Assembly: GCF_900100605.1 (NCBI RefSeq)
Contig: NZ_FNCN01000010.1
Span: forward strand, 185,628 to 249,627
Direction: 5' to 3'
Source: Sinosporangium album
GTDB lineage: Bacteria; Actinomycetota; Actinomycetes; Streptosporangiales; Streptosporangiaceae
Length of the DNA: 64,000 nt
Part shown: in pieces, positions 16,842 to 26,434 of the stretch
Layout: each line of letters begins with the position of its first letter
Position numbering within the stretch: position 1 is the first letter of the stretch
Program-made: the position numbers and the translations under genes
Notes under the pieces: generated by a model
Database searches by the model: none
Seen by the model: only the letters and a program-made list of their open reading frames with translations
What the model was told of the DNA's origin: nothing

Positions 16842-18371
16842 ATGATCCGCCGACTGCTACTCAGTCACCTGTCCATAGCCCTCCTCTTCCTCGTCCTTCT
16901 CGAGTTCCCCCTCGGATACCTCTACATCCAGCAGGAACGGGAACGAGCGATCACAGAAGTCGAACACCAGGCCGAAGCGCTGGCCGTCTTCGCCGATGAG
17001 GCGATACGAATCAGCCGGATGGACCAGCTCGCGGAACTGGTGTCGTCAAATAGTCGGCGCATCAACGCCGGCGTGGTCATCGTCGACCCCGCCGGCCGCG
17101 TCATTGTCAGCTCCCGGACACTCGCCGACGCCGAGAAGAACGAGCTTCCCCAGCAGCCCGACATCAAAGCCATCCTGAACGATCGGCAGTCGCTCGGACG
17201 CTCCCACGGTGAGATCGACGGCGTCCCCCACGTCAACATCACAGTGCCGCTCGGCTCCGCCGTCACCGTCCACGGCGCCGTCCGCCTCACCGTCCGCGAA
17301 GACTCACTGGGCGTCGACGTAAGCCGAGTGTGGATGTCCCTGAGCGCGATCGACCTCGTGCTCCTGGCCGGAGTCTTCGCCCTCGTGGTCGTCCTCGTCC
17401 GCTGGGTCAGAAAACCAGTGCGTGAGCTGGAGAAAGCCACCAAACGCCTCGCGGACGGCCAAGGATTCAAGCCGGCCTCTGTCCTCACCGGACCGCCCGA
17501 ACTCCGCCAACTGGCCGTCACCTTCAACGGCATGGCGTCACGGCTGCAACAACTCATCGCCTCCCAACGCGCCTTCGCCGCCGAGGCATCGCACCAGCTC
17601 AAGACACCCCTGGCCGCGTTGCGCCTCCGGCTGGAAACGCTGGAGCCGTACATCGCCCTACGCGCGCGGCACAACCTGGAGGCGGCCCTCGCCGAAACCG
17701 ACCGGCTCGCGCGAATGGTGGACGGGCTCCTCGCCATGGCCGCGTTCGAAGAATCGTCCCTGGTGCGTGAACCCGTCGACCTGGACGCGCTCGTCTACGA
17801 CCGGGCGCAGACCTGGGCTCCGGTCGTCGCGCGCAGCGGCGTCAACCTCACCGTGAGCGGCACCCGTATCGGGGAGGTCTGGGCCGTTCCCGGGGCGATC
17901 GAACAGATCATCGACAACCTGCTCGCCAACGCGCTGCGCGTCTCCCCCAAGGGAAGCACCATCACGTTGGAGCGCCGCTGGCAGTTCCCCGGCAAATCCC
18001 GCAGATACGAGGGCGCGGCTGAGCTCCACGTCATCGACCAAGGACCGGGCATGTCCGAAGAGCACCGGCAACGTGCCTTCGAGCGGTTCTGGCGTGCCCC
18101 CGGTTCAGGGAAAGACGGGACGGGCCTCGGCCTCGCCATCGTCCAGCAGCTCACCCGCGCCGGCGGCGGCGAGGTGTTCCTCCTGCCCGCCGTCGGCACC
18201 GGCCTCGACGTCGTCATCGCGCTGCTCCCCGTCCACGACGAGACCCCGCGCCAGTCGGGCGAGAAGTGGGGTCTCTTCCGGCGGCTGTTCGCCAGCCGGG
18301 GGCGCCACAGCGCCACTGGCCGCAAAGCCACCTCATGCGGCGGCCCCGGCGACACCCCCGCCCCCGGTTAG
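16842..18371 (+). CDS. Membrane sensor histidine kinase
   Basis: The protein is 509 aa. Two membrane helices (about residues 7-27 and 165-185) flank an extracytoplasmic sensor domain of about 135 residues. Then come a HAMP linker (RWVRKPVRELEKATKRLADG), a HisKA box with the phosphorylated His in AFAAEASHQLKTPLAALR, and an ATPase domain with IIDNLLANALRVSPKGS (N box), IDQGPGMSEEHR and GTGLGLAIVQQL. The C-terminal 40 residues are basic and Gly/Pro-rich and not conserved. It should phosphorylate the regulator encoded just upstream. The signal is unknown; the gene converges on the SulP/carbonic anhydrase operon but need not control it. Confidence 0.9.
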   Translation: MIRRLLLSHLSIALLFLVLLEFPLGYLYIQQERERAITEVEHQAEALAVFADEAIRISRMDQLAELVSSNSRRINAGVVIVDPAGRVIVSSRTLADAEKNELPQQPDIKAILNDRQSLGRSHGEIDGVPHVNITVPLGSAVTVHGAVRLTVREDSLGVDVSRVWMSLSAIDLVLLAGVFALVVVLVRWVRKPVRELEKATKRLADGQGFKPASVLTGPPELRQLAVTFNGMASRLQQLIASQRAFAAEASHQLKTPLAALRLRLETLEPYIALRARHNLEAALAETDRLARMVDGLLAMAAFEESSLVREPVDLDALVYDRAQTWAPVVARSGVNLTVSGTRIGEVWAVPGAIEQIIDNLLANALRVSPKGSTITLERRWQFPGKSRRYEGAAELHVIDQGPGMSEEHRQRAFERFWRAPGSGKDGTGLGLAIVQQLTRAGGGEVFLLPAVGTGLDVVIALLPVHDETPRQSGEKWGLFRRLFASRGRHSATGRKATSCGGPGDTPAPG

Positions 18372-18400
18372 GCCAACAGGTCAGTCCCCGGCAGGCCCCG

Positions 18401-18433
18401 TCGGCCCGGGGTCGGCCCGGGGTCGGCCCGGGG
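18401..18433. repeat. Tandem 11-bp repeat, three copies
   Basis: Three exact copies of TCGGCCCGGGG in non-coding DNA just after the histidine kinase gene. Confidence 0.7.
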
Positions 18434-18641
18434 TCAGAGCGGGCCAACCCGTTGCCGTGACCGCCGTGCCGTACGGCACCGGCCCGGCTTGAGGCGTCCC
18501 CGGTCACGAGGCCCGGGCGAGGCCGGGGCGAAGAGGGGGTCGGCGCGGCACTGGGCGGAGGGCCGGGCGAGGCGGCGCGGCCCAGGAGCCGGCCGGGCGG
18601 CCAGGCGGCGGGGCCGCGGGGCCGCGGGGCCGCGGGGCGCA

Positions 18642-18701
18642 CGATAAAGGCCCGCTGTCCGCACCCCCGGGGTCTAGGGGTAGGGACAACGGGCCTTATC
18701 G
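18642..18701. terminator. Long inverted repeat between convergent genes (bidirectional terminator)
   Basis: CGATAAAGGCCCGCTGTCC at 18642 pairs with GGACAACGGGCCTTATCG ending at 18701, with one bulged base and one mismatch, around a 23-base loop. Because the flanking kinase and SulP genes converge on it, it can end both transcripts. Confidence 0.65.
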
Positions 18702-18853
18702 CGGCGACCGGGTGAGCGCCCCCGCCCGACTCGGAAAGCCGATCGGCGGGGCTTTGTCCGACCTGCGGGGCGGGCTTATGGCCCTGTTCCCCGCGCGGCT
18801 TGCGAGCTCGGAGGGTGGACGCTCACCGGTCTGATGACTCCGGGTGGGAAGGG

Positions 18854-21481
18854 TCACCCGGTTCGGGGCGGACCGCCGACCGGCGTCGCGCCGTATGGGG
18901 CGCTCCTGTCGTAGCCCCGGCCGGTGTTCGGGTCGTGCCCGGTTTCGTAACCCTGGTTGCCGTATCCCTGGGGGTTCCCGTGACCCTGGTTCGGGTCGGC
19001 GTAGCCCTGCGGGAAACCGTACACCTGCGTGCTGGCGTAGCCCTGGGGATCAGTGTGAGCTTGAGGGTTGACGTGACCTTGGGGAGTTCCGTAACCCTGG
19101 GCTGTGCTGTAGCCCTGGGGGTTTCCGTAGCTCTGGGGGGACCCGTAAGTCTGGGGGTTGCCGTAGCCCTGGTTGTCGCCGTAGCCCTGGTTGTCGCCGT
19201 AGCTCTGGCTGTCGCCGTAGCTCTGGGGAGACCCGTAGCTCTGGGGAGACTCGTAGGGCTGGCTGCTGCTGTAGCTCTGGGTGTTGCCATACCCCTGAGG
19301 GGCTCCGTAGCTCTGGGTGTTGCCGTATCCCTGGGCTTGGGGGTGTCCTTGGCCCTGGGGGTGGGCGGGGGCTGCGGGGCTTCCGTAACCCTGGCCGTAG
19401 CCCTGGTTGTGGGACTGGCCGTACCCCTGGCTGTAGGACTGGCCGTGGGACTGGCTGCGGCTTTGGAGCTGGGCCTGGCTTTGAAGCTGGGCCTGGCTTT
19501 GGAGCTGGGCCTGGCTCTGGAGCTGGGCCTGGCTCTGGAGCTGGGCCTGGCTCTGGAGCTGGGCCTGGCTTTGAAGCTGGCCGTGGCTCTGGACCTGGCC
19601 GTGGCCTTGGGCGTTGCCGTACCCGTAGGTGGTGCTGTACCCCTGGGCTCCGACATAGGTCTGCGGCCTGTCATAGTCCCGGCTGACCTGCGGTTCTATC
19701 GGCTGCGTGTGGCCGCTGTAGGCGGCGACCGGCACAGCCGCGTGCTGGTACTGCGGCTGCTGGTACTGCGGCTGCTGGTATTGGTGCTGGTATTGGTGCT
19801 GCTGCACGTGGCCGTAGCCGTGTCCGACGGGCTGACCCTGCAGAACTCCCTGGTGGGCCATCGCCGGTTCCAGCATGGCCGGCGCACCCGCCTGTGTCTT
19901 CGGGTAGTCGGCGAACCACTCGTCGGCGTCCTTCTCGGGCGCCTTGAGTTCGTCGCCCTCCACCTCGGGCAGCAGCAGTTCCAGGTGTTCCACACCGGCC
20001 TTGCGCTGTTCGGCCGCCCACTCCTCGACCTGGCTGCGGCAGGCGAGGTCCAGGTGGGACACGCCGACCATGTTGATGTTCAGCCTGGCCTTGCCCTTCA
20101 GCGAGTCGAGGGTCTCGTTCAGCTTGGGCAGGAGCAGGAAGGTCGCGTTGCCGACCATGGTGAGGTGCGTGGTGTCGCCGACCTCGGTCCGCTCGATCTT
20201 GAGCTGCGACATGCGGAGCGCGGCGAGCACAGTGGCGAGAGCGAGACCCGCCAGCACGCCTTCGAGCAGGTTCGTGAAGAGGATCGCGCCGGTCGTGATG
20301 ATCATCACGAGGCCCTCGCCGCGGTCCATCTTCCACATCTTGATGAACTGGGGCGGGTCGAACAGCTTCCATCCGGCGTGGAAGAGGATGCCGGCCAGCA
20401 CCGCGATCGGGACGTAGCCGAGAACCTGCGGGAAGAGCACGCCGAAGCCCAGCAGCCACACGCCGTGGACGACGCGAGACACCTTTGTCTTGCCACCCGC
20501 CTGCACGTTGGCGGCGCTGCGGGCGATGACGGCGGTGATCGGCAGGGCTCCGACGATGCCGCAGAGGGAGTTGCCGATTCCCTGAGCGGTGAGTTCGGCG
20601 TTGTACTTGGTCTTCGCGCCGTCGTGCATGCGGTCCACGGCCGCGGCGCTGAAGAGGCTCTCCGCCGAGGCGATCACGGCGAAGGTGATCGCCATGATGA
20701 TGATCGCGGGGTCGGCGAGCCCCTTGAACTGCTCCAGGCCGGGGACGTTGAAAGCCCCGAGGAGGTCGTTGATCACCACCATCTTGATCTTGAAATCGGC
20801 CATGGCGGCGATCAACGCACCACCGAGGACCGCGACCAGAGGGGCCGGCACCTTGTTCAGGGGAGCCGGCACCTTCTTCCAGGCGAAGCAGAGCACCACG
20901 GTGCCCACCGCCAGCGCCAAAGCGGACATCACCTGCGGGCTGGAGAATGCCTTCTTCAGCAGCTCAGGCAGTCCGAGCAGGTTCTTCAAGGGGTGGCCGT
21001 GCTGCGACTGGTCGGCCATGGCGTACACCTGGCTGAGCATGAGGGGCAGACCGATTCCGGCCAGCATTCCCCCGACCACAGACAGGGAAATGGCCTGGAA
21101 GATGCGTCCGAGACCGAACACCCCGAGGGCCACCTGAATGAGTCCGGCGAGCAGCACGACCGGGCCCAGCATTGCCACGCCGTGCTGATTCACCATGTCC
21201 AGAACCAGGGTCGCGAGGCCGGCTGCCGGCCCACTTACCTGCAGGCTGCTGCCCGGCAGCAGGCCCACGATAATGCCCCCGATAATGCCGGAGATGATCG
21301 CAAGCTCGACCTTGACACCCGACGCCACACCGATGCCGATGCACAGCGGCACTGCGACGAGGAACACGACGAGCGATGCGAGGAGGTCAGCACCGATATA
21401 GGCGGTGGTGAATGATGGTTTCGGCGTCGACGACATAGAGGATGGTGACGTTTTTGCGTGACGAGCTCGACGCGTCTGCAC
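18854..21481 (-). CDS. SulP-family anion (probably bicarbonate) transporter with long Q/G/Y/S-rich tail
   Basis: The protein is 875 aa; SulP proteins are usually 480-750 aa. Residues about 20-440 are the membrane domain, with the family stretch [20 protein letters not shown] and [33 protein letters not shown]. Residues about 440-515 resemble a small STAS domain ([21 protein letters not shown]). From about residue 540 the chain is low-complexity: HQYQ/QPQYQ repeats, six copies of SQAQLQ, then many QGYG, QSYG and NPQGYG units to the end. The gene lies 42 bases after a beta-carbonic anhydrase gene on the same strand, which points to HCO3- as substrate (inference). The start is GTG after a GAGGGGC site; an internal ATG 15 codons later is an alternative. 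Confidence 0.88.
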   Translation of the reverse strand: MQTRRARHAKTSPSSMSSTPKPSFTTAYIGADLLASLVVFLVAVPLCIGIGVASGVKVELAIISGIIGGIIVGLLPGSSLQVSGPAAGLATLVLDMVNQHGVAMLGPVVLLAGLIQVALGVFGLGRIFQAISLSVVGGMLAGIGLPLMLSQVYAMADQSQHGHPLKNLLGLPELLKKAFSSPQVMSALALAVGTVVLCFAWKKVPAPLNKVPAPLVAVLGGALIAAMADFKIKMVVINDLLGAFNVPGLEQFKGLADPAIIIMAITFAVIASAESLFSAAAVDRMHDGAKTKYNAELTAQGIGNSLCGIVGALPITAVIARSAANVQAGGKTKVSRVVHGVWLLGFGVLFPQVLGYVPIAVLAGILFHAGWKLFDPPQFIKMWKMDRGEGLVMIITTGAILFTNLLEGVLAGLALATVLAALRMSQLKIERTEVGDTTHLTMVGNATFLLLPKLNETLDSLKGKARLNINMVGVSHLDLACRSQVEEWAAEQRKAGVEHLELLLPEVEGDELKAPEKDADEWFADYPKTQAGAPAMLEPAMAHQGVLQGQPVGHGYGHVQQHQYQHQYQQPQYQQPQYQHAAVPVAAYSGHTQPIEPQVSRDYDRPQTYVGAQGYSTTYGYGNAQGHGQVQSHGQLQSQAQLQSQAQLQSQAQLQSQAQLQSQAQLQSQAQLQSRSQSHGQSYSQGYGQSHNQGYGQGYGSPAAPAHPQGQGHPQAQGYGNTQSYGAPQGYGNTQSYSSSQPYESPQSYGSPQSYGDSQSYGDNQGYGDNQGYGNPQTYGSPQSYGNPQGYSTAQGYGTPQGHVNPQAHTDPQGYASTQVYGFPQGYADPNQGHGNPQGYGNQGYETGHDPNTGRGYDRSAPYGATPVGGPPRTG
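19460..19585. repeat. In-frame 18-bp tandem repeat encoding SQAQLQ
   Basis: About six near-exact copies of an 18-base unit (GAGCTGGGCCTGGCTCTG on the plus strand) encode the hexapeptide repeat in the SulP tail. Copies differ mainly at synonymous positions (CTC/TTG, GAG/AAG on the plus strand). Confidence 0.85.
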
Positions 21482-21523
21482 AATCGTTTCTGCCCCTCAT
21501 GAGTAGGTAGGGAGGGCCCCGGG

Positions 21524-22132
21524 TTAGAAAGCCCCGTGAACTCGGAAATCCTCCCTGCCGTCGAACTCACGGACCTCGCCCGTGTCCACCTTGTAGAACC
21601 ACCCGTGCAACGAGATGTCGTTGGTGTCGAGGAGGCGCTGAATGGCGGGATAGGTGCGCAGGGCCGCCAGCTGGGCGACCACATGGCGCTGACCGAGGTC
21701 CAGCAGGGACGGGTCCTCCGGCGGTCGGCCGAGGGCGTGGGCCAGCGGGGACTTGGCGAGTTCCAGCCACTTTCCGATGGCCGGCAGCGCGCTCAGGTCG
21801 TCGTTGCGCGCCAGGGCGCCGAGGGCGCCGCAGTGCGAGTGGCCGCAGACCACGATGTCGCGGACCTTGAGCACGTTGACGGCGTACTCGATTGTGGCCA
21901 CCTCGCCGGACGGCGTCTGGTAGCCGTACGGCGGGACGATGTTGCCCGCGTTCCGCAGCTCGAAGAGCTGCCCGGGCCGGGCCACGGTGATGAGTGCGGG
22001 CATCACCCGGGAATCAGAGCACGCAATGAACAGCGCGTCCGGAGACTGACCGGCGGCGAGTTTGCGGTATTTCTCGCGCTCAACGCCGATCCGCTGACTG
22101 AATGAACGAGCCTTTTCGAGCAGGTCCTTCAT
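21524..22132 (-). CDS. Beta-class carbonic anhydrase
   Basis: The protein is about 202 aa and interconverts CO2 and bicarbonate in the cytoplasm. It has the Zn ligands and dyad of beta-class enzymes: ACSDSR (Cys, Asp, Arg) and CGHSHCGAL (His, Cys). The structural motifs FELRNAGNIVPPYG and EYAVNVLKVRDIVVCGHS are present. I chose the ATG at 22132 because GGGAG lies 8 bases upstream; an upstream GTG at 22162 would add 10 residues without a ribosome site. The SulP transporter gene follows after 42 bases, so the pair probably handles inorganic carbon together: the transporter imports bicarbonate and the enzyme equilibrates it. Confidence 0.95.
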   Translation of the reverse strand: MKDLLEKARSFSQRIGVEREKYRKLAAGQSPDALFIACSDSRVMPALITVARPGQLFELRNAGNIVPPYGYQTPSGEVATIEYAVNVLKVRDIVVCGHSHCGALGALARNDDLSALPAIGKWLELAKSPLAHALGRPPEDPSLLDLGQRHVVAQLAALRTYPAIQRLLDTNDISLHGWFYKVDTGEVREFDGREDFRVHGAF

Positions 22133-22609
22133 GGATTCACTCCCGTGTGTGCTGATTTCCACACACCGTAATGAGCCGCGAACCAGCCACGGGCGAGCAA
22201 AGCTCTTGGGGAGGGTTAGGATTCGACCGGCCGTTGACGGCGTTCATTACTTCGAGATCTTGTCCCCACCCGGCGTACTTCGACCTGCGGATATCCATCA
22301 CGCCTTGGATGCGCTCGGGATCTGTATCCTGCGAAGGCCCGCCGGAGCCGTGCCAGGCTCTTCAAGGAGCGGGTGAGTGTTCCTCCAGAAGTGGGAGTGA
22401 AAGATGCTCGCCGATACGCAACTTCACTCGCGTAACACATGCCTCGAACCTGAGTATGGTCGATGGCCTCTTCGGCCCTCTTGGCGGGTGCGTAGTTGAC
22501 ACGCTTGGCCGGTGGGCGGATTCACCATCGGGCGGCGCCGTACATATATACGTGCCGTCGAGAATTTTTCACGGCCGTGCCGTGCCTTCGCGAACGCCTT
22601 CCTGAAGGT
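22133..22609. other. Intergenic stretch upstream of the carbonic anhydrase gene
   Basis: About 475 bases with no credible gene or RNA. It separates the glycosyltransferase gene end from the carbonic anhydrase start and should hold the promoter of the carbonic anhydrase-SulP operon. Confidence 0.4.
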
Positions 22610-24136
22610 CTACTCGCGCGTCCCCTTGACCGCCTTGCCGAGCGTCTTGTCGAGTGCCTTCTTGGGCTTCTTGTCGAACGTCCTGTTGAGCGCCTTGTCG
22701 CGTTTCTTGTCGCGCTCCTTGTCGCGCTCCTTGTTGAGCGTCTTGCTGAGCGCTGCGACGCCGAGGGCGGCGGCGACGCAGGCGAAGGGGAAGACCGGCA
22801 TGGCGTACCGGTGGTCGAAGTCGAGCGCCGCGACGGGGGCGACCAGGAGGAAGACCGCGGCGGTCCACGGCAGGAGAGCGGGGCGGCGCCGTACAGCGGA
22901 CCCGGCCGCGCCGATCAGCAGCAGGAGGGCGAGCAGCGGCCCGTAGAGCAGCGCGGGATACCGGTAGGCGCTCAGAATGCCGATGTACGGCTCGGCGGAG
23001 TGCATGGGGGCGATGTCGGAGTCGTACTCCCGCTTCACCTTGTCGATCAGGGGGTTCGCCGGCAGGGTCCAGGGGCCGCGGGGGAACGCCAAGGCCGGCG
23101 GGGAGACCCTCTTCGGGTGGGCGACGGGAGGCCACGCGAAGACGATGGAGGTGTCTCGGGCGACCTCGCCCAGGTAGTCGAGGGGCTGGCTCCGAATGGC
23201 GCGCAGGGCGAAGGCCCTCGCCAGGTCGTTGTGGGCGAACCGTCCACCCGGCAGCAGGTTCAGGGAGGCCCCTTCCGCCCAGACGTATTCCGAGGCGGCG
23301 TCCACCTTCGTGCCGTTGGGGCAGAGTTTCGCCTCTTCGGGCGGCGGCTTGATGACGGCACAGTCGGCGAAGGTCATCGTGCGGGCCCACAATGCCACCC
23401 CGTCCGACCCGCTCAGTGCGAATCGACCGTGGTGGGCGGCGTACCACGCGCCATAGGCCGACAGCGGCAGGGCTCCGGCCACCGTCAGGGCGAGTACGAC
23501 ACGCAGCCCGGCCCGCCGTACCACCAGATAGAGGACGAACAATCCCAGCAACGGAACGGCGACCGTACGGGTCAATCCCGCACAGGCCAGGAGAAGCCCC
23601 GCAAGAGAGGCCGCCCGCACGGACACGTCCGCGCGCCACATGATCACCGTCAGGGCCGCGACCACGAGGAAGATGAGCCCGATGTCGGAGAGAATGGCGT
23701 GTTCAAGGCGCATGAACGCGGGGTTGAGCAGCACCGGCAGCGTCGCGAGCGCCGCACCCCACGCGGGCAGCGAGTGGCGGCGCAGCACCGCATACATCAT
23801 CAGACCGATACCGAGCCCCATGAGGTGCTGTACGGCGGCGACCAGGACCACGCTGTGGAAGGGCCGGAATAACGCCAGGAACATCGCATAGCCCGCGGGG
23901 TGGAATTCGCTGGACGGCCGGAGATGGACGGCCGTGTCCATGTAGGTGAAGGAGTCGTACCAATAGACCTGGGCGGTGGGATAGGCGAGCATCACCAGCA
24001 CCCGCAGCCCGGCGGCCACTGCCAGGACCATTGCGAAGAGACGGTGGGCGCGGAAGAGCGCCCGGGCTTTGCCGTACCGGCGGCTCCCAGGCGCGGACGC
24101 GTGCACGGCGTCCTGAGTACGCGTCTGAGCGTTCAA
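22610..24136 (-). CDS. Polytopic membrane glycosyltransferase (GT39/PMT-like)
   Basis: The protein is 508 aa. It begins with a short basic segment and about ten membrane helices. The first loop contains YWYDSFTYMDTAVHLRPSSEFHPAGY, where an acidic pair after the first helix is typical of lipid-phosphate-sugar-dependent (GT-C) transferases. A large loop (about residues 265-385) with Cys and NGT is probably outside. The family transfers sugars from polyprenyl phosphate to proteins or envelope glycans; the acceptor is unknown. The last 50 residues are a Lys-rich low-complexity tail (repeats such as NKERDKERDKKRDKALN), unusual for the family. It is divergent from the two-component operon at 24300. 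Confidence 0.75.
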   Translation of the reverse strand: MNAQTRTQDAVHASAPGSRRYGKARALFRAHRLFAMVLAVAAGLRVLVMLAYPTAQVYWYDSFTYMDTAVHLRPSSEFHPAGYAMFLALFRPFHSVVLVAAVQHLMGLGIGLMMYAVLRRHSLPAWGAALATLPVLLNPAFMRLEHAILSDIGLIFLVVAALTVIMWRADVSVRAASLAGLLLACAGLTRTVAVPLLGLFVLYLVVRRAGLRVVLALTVAGALPLSAYGAWYAAHHGRFALSGSDGVALWARTMTFADCAVIKPPPEEAKLCPNGTKVDAASEYVWAEGASLNLLPGGRFAHNDLARAFALRAIRSQPLDYLGEVARDTSIVFAWPPVAHPKRVSPPALAFPRGPWTLPANPLIDKVKREYDSDIAPMHSAEPYIGILSAYRYPALLYGPLLALLLLIGAAGSAVRRRPALLPWTAAVFLLVAPVAALDFDHRYAMPVFPFACVAAALGVAALSKTLNKERDKERDKKRDKALNRTFDKKPKKALDKTLGKAVKGTRE

Positions 24137-24299
24137 AGTTCCCTCCCCCAGCCCATATCCGGATGGATCCCGACCTGGGGGAAGAGTTCAACTTAGGCTG
24201 TATACCCTGGGCATAACCAGATATGGTTATGCTGGAGTTATGCCGTATTCCTCATAATTCGGGGGCTCTATTGAGGGATACGGCGGACACGGGGGAAAG

Positions 24300-24956
24300 T
24301 TGCGCGTACTCATCGCAGAAGATGAGCGGATGCTTGCCGACTCGATCGCGGAAGGGCTGCGTGCGGAGGCCCTCGCCGTCGACATCGCCTACGACGGCGA
24401 GGCGGCGCTGGAGCGGCTCGCCATTCACGACTACGACGTGCTGATCCTCGACCGGGATCTGCCGCTCGTCCATGGCGACGACGTGTGCCGGCAGCTCGTG
24501 AGCGGAGGCGGCCTCGTGCGCATCCTCATGCTCACCGCCGCCGGCGACGTCAGGGCGCGGGTGGCCGGCCTGTCGCTCGGAGCGGACGACTACCTGCCCA
24601 AGCCCTTCGCCTTCGAGGAACTCCTCGCCCGCGTCCACGCCCTTGGCCGCCGCGTACGGCCCGCCGACCCGCCCATGCTGGAACGGCTCGGCATCCGCCT
24701 CGACCGCGCCCACCGGCAGGTCTTCCGCGACGGGCGCTACATCCCGCTGGCACGCAAGGAGTTCGGCGTGCTCGCCGAACTCCTGCGCGCCCAGGGAGCG
24801 GTCGTCTCGGCCGAGACGCTGCTGGAAAAGGTCTGGGACGAGAACATTGACCCGTTCACCAACACCGTTCGGACGACGATGATGAAATTGCGCCGCAAGC
24901 TCGGAGAGCCTCCCGTGATCGAGACCGTGCCTGGTGTGGGGTACAGAATCCCGTGA
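24300..24956 (+). CDS. OmpR-family response regulator
   Basis: The protein is 218 aa with receiver domain RVLIAEDERMLADSIAEGL, phosphoacceptor in VLILDRDLPLVHG, Thr in ILMLTAAGD and Lys in DDYLPKPFAFEEL. The winged helix (LARKEFGVLAELL...NTVRTTMMKLRRKLG) follows. The start is TTG right after GGGGGAAAG; no ATG or GTG fits the family start. Its TGA overlaps the GTG of the kinase gene. The receiver start resembles the truncated regulator at the left window edge, suggesting paralogues. Confidence 0.88.
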   Translation: MRVLIAEDERMLADSIAEGLRAEALAVDIAYDGEAALERLAIHDYDVLILDRDLPLVHGDDVCRQLVSGGGLVRILMLTAAGDVRARVAGLSLGADDYLPKPFAFEELLARVHALGRRVRPADPPMLERLGIRLDRAHRQVFRDGRYIPLARKEFGVLAELLRAQGAVVSAETLLEKVWDENIDPFTNTVRTTMMKLRRKLGEPPVIETVPGVGYRIP

Positions 24957-26122
24957 GGATATCGATCCGAGCGAGATTCGCTCTGGTTTGCGGAATAGTG
25001 ACAACCTTGCTTGGCCTTCTGGTGGTCACTATCTCCTACATGGTCGTACGGCAGACGCTGGAACCCCGCGACGGCCTCCTACGGCCGGCCCACGTCTTGC
25101 CGAAGGCCATCAACGAAACGCTCTACCCTAACGACTGGAAATACTCGCTCGCCGTCGAGAGAGCCGCGCACGTCCGCGCGGTGTACCAGCGGGACACCCT
25201 GAATAACGTGCGCCTCATCGGCGGCCTCGCCGCGCTCGGGTTCGGCCTGGTCGGCACCGGCGTCGGCTGGCGCGCCGCGGGCTACGTCCTGCGCCCCGTG
25301 ACCAAGGCCACCGAGACCGCCCGCCGCGTCGCCCAGAGCCACGACCTCACCGAACGCATCGCCTACAGCGGCCCCAAGGACGAAATCAAGGAACTGGCCG
25401 ACATCTTCGACACCATGCTCGGACGGCTCGCCCGCTCCTTCGACGGCCAGCGGCGCTTCGTCGCCAACGCGTCACACGAACTGCGTACGCCCCTCACCAT
25501 CAACCGCACCCTGGTCGACGTCGCCGTCCGCCGCCCCGACGCCACCGAGGACGTCAAACGCCTCGGCGAGTCCCTACTCCTCGTCAACGCCCGGCACGAA
25601 CGGCTCATCGACGGGCTGCTGGCGCTGGCCGAAGGGGAACAGACCATACTCAACCTTCAACCCTTCGACCTGACCGACGTCGTCGAGCACGTCATGGACC
25701 AGGGCGCCAAGGAGGCCGAGGAACGCGAGATCGCCCTCCACCGCCTCCTCGACACCGCGCCCGCGTCGGGCGACCCCGTCCTCCTCGAACGGCTCGTCCA
25801 GAACCTCGTCGAGAACGCCATCCGGCACAACCACCCGGGCGGCGAGGTGTGGGTGACCACCCGCCAACGGGCCGACCAGGTCGAACTCGTCGTCGCGAAC
25901 ACCGGCCTCGCCGTACCCGCCTACGAGATCGAGACGATCTTCCAGCCCTTCCGCCGCCTCCACGGCGACCGCCTCAACTCCGAACGCGGCAGCGGCCTCG
26001 GCCTCTCCATCGTCCGCGTCATCGCCGAGGCCCACCGGGGCACCGTCATCGCCCGCCCCCGCGAGGAGGGCGGCCTCACCGTCACCGTGGAACTCCCGAT
26101 CGCCGCGCAACCGTCCGGGTGA
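24953..26122 (+). CDS. Membrane sensor histidine kinase
   Basis: The protein is 389 aa. Helices at about residues 10-32 and 85-110 flank a short extracytoplasmic loop of about 50 residues, so it may sense within the membrane. The HAMP segment (RPVTKATETARRVA) leads to the HisKA box with His in FVANASHELRTPLTINRTL. The ATPase domain has LVENAIRHNHPGG and GSGLGLSIVRVIAEAHRG. The start GTG is coupled to the regulator stop (GTGA). This is a compact EnvZ/CutS-like partner of the upstream regulator. Confidence 0.9.
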   Translation: MRISIRARFALVCGIVTTLLGLLVVTISYMVVRQTLEPRDGLLRPAHVLPKAINETLYPNDWKYSLAVERAAHVRAVYQRDTLNNVRLIGGLAALGFGLVGTGVGWRAAGYVLRPVTKATETARRVAQSHDLTERIAYSGPKDEIKELADIFDTMLGRLARSFDGQRRFVANASHELRTPLTINRTLVDVAVRRPDATEDVKRLGESLLLVNARHERLIDGLLALAEGEQTILNLQPFDLTDVVEHVMDQGAKEAEEREIALHRLLDTAPASGDPVLLERLVQNLVENAIRHNHPGGEVWVTTRQRADQVELVVANTGLAVPAYEIETIFQPFRRLHGDRLNSERGSGLGLSIVRVIAEAHRGTVIARPREEGGLTVTVELPIAAQPSG

Positions 26123-26434
26123 CCTTACGGTAATTCGTCGCTACAAATTTCCCGATTTATAATCCCATTCCATAGGGAAGGGATTATCCTGCCTATTTCT
26201 CATGCCGTCCCACCCGCGATTCCGACGCCCACCTCGAACGGGCCGTCGTCTCAGGAGACGACGAACTGGGCACCAACGTGTACGGCAAAGGCGAATCCCC
26301 TGCTGGCTCTACACCGGCTGGATAAACAACAACCTGAACAGCTGAACTCCTGGACCTCCCCGACCGAACACGTCGACTGAAGGCATGCTGAAGGCGTGCC
26401 CAAAACGCGCTCAAGGCGGCTCCCCCGCCGGGTC
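26123..26434. other. Intergenic stretch with a possible secreted-protein relic
   Basis: No intact gene. Near 26200-26345 one frame reads ERAVVSGDDELGTNVYGKG and, one base shifted, RIPCWLYTGWINNNLNS before a stop. This looks like the end of a small secreted SH3-like protein broken by an indel. The resemblance is weak and from memory only. Confidence 0.25.

Larger units (their letters stand above)
18372..18853. other. Very GC-rich gap between convergent genes
   Basis: About 480 bases without a credible gene. It contains the 11-base tandem repeat TCGGCCCGGGG (three copies, 18401-18433), a run of GGGGCCGC-type repeats near 18610-18635, and a long hairpin at 18642-18701. Open frames here arise from the extreme GC. 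Confidence 0.5.

Noticed and set aside
18401..18640. Repeats in GC-rich DNA as a possible CRISPR array
   Set aside because: The 11-bp units are directly adjacent with no spacers and no cas genes are nearby.
18800..21415. Plus-strand open frame of about 870 codons opposite the SulP gene
   Set aside because: It exists because the opposite strand codes for a GC-rich and highly repetitive protein. The translation is a Val/Leu/Gly monotony with no domain, while the minus strand encodes a clear SulP protein.
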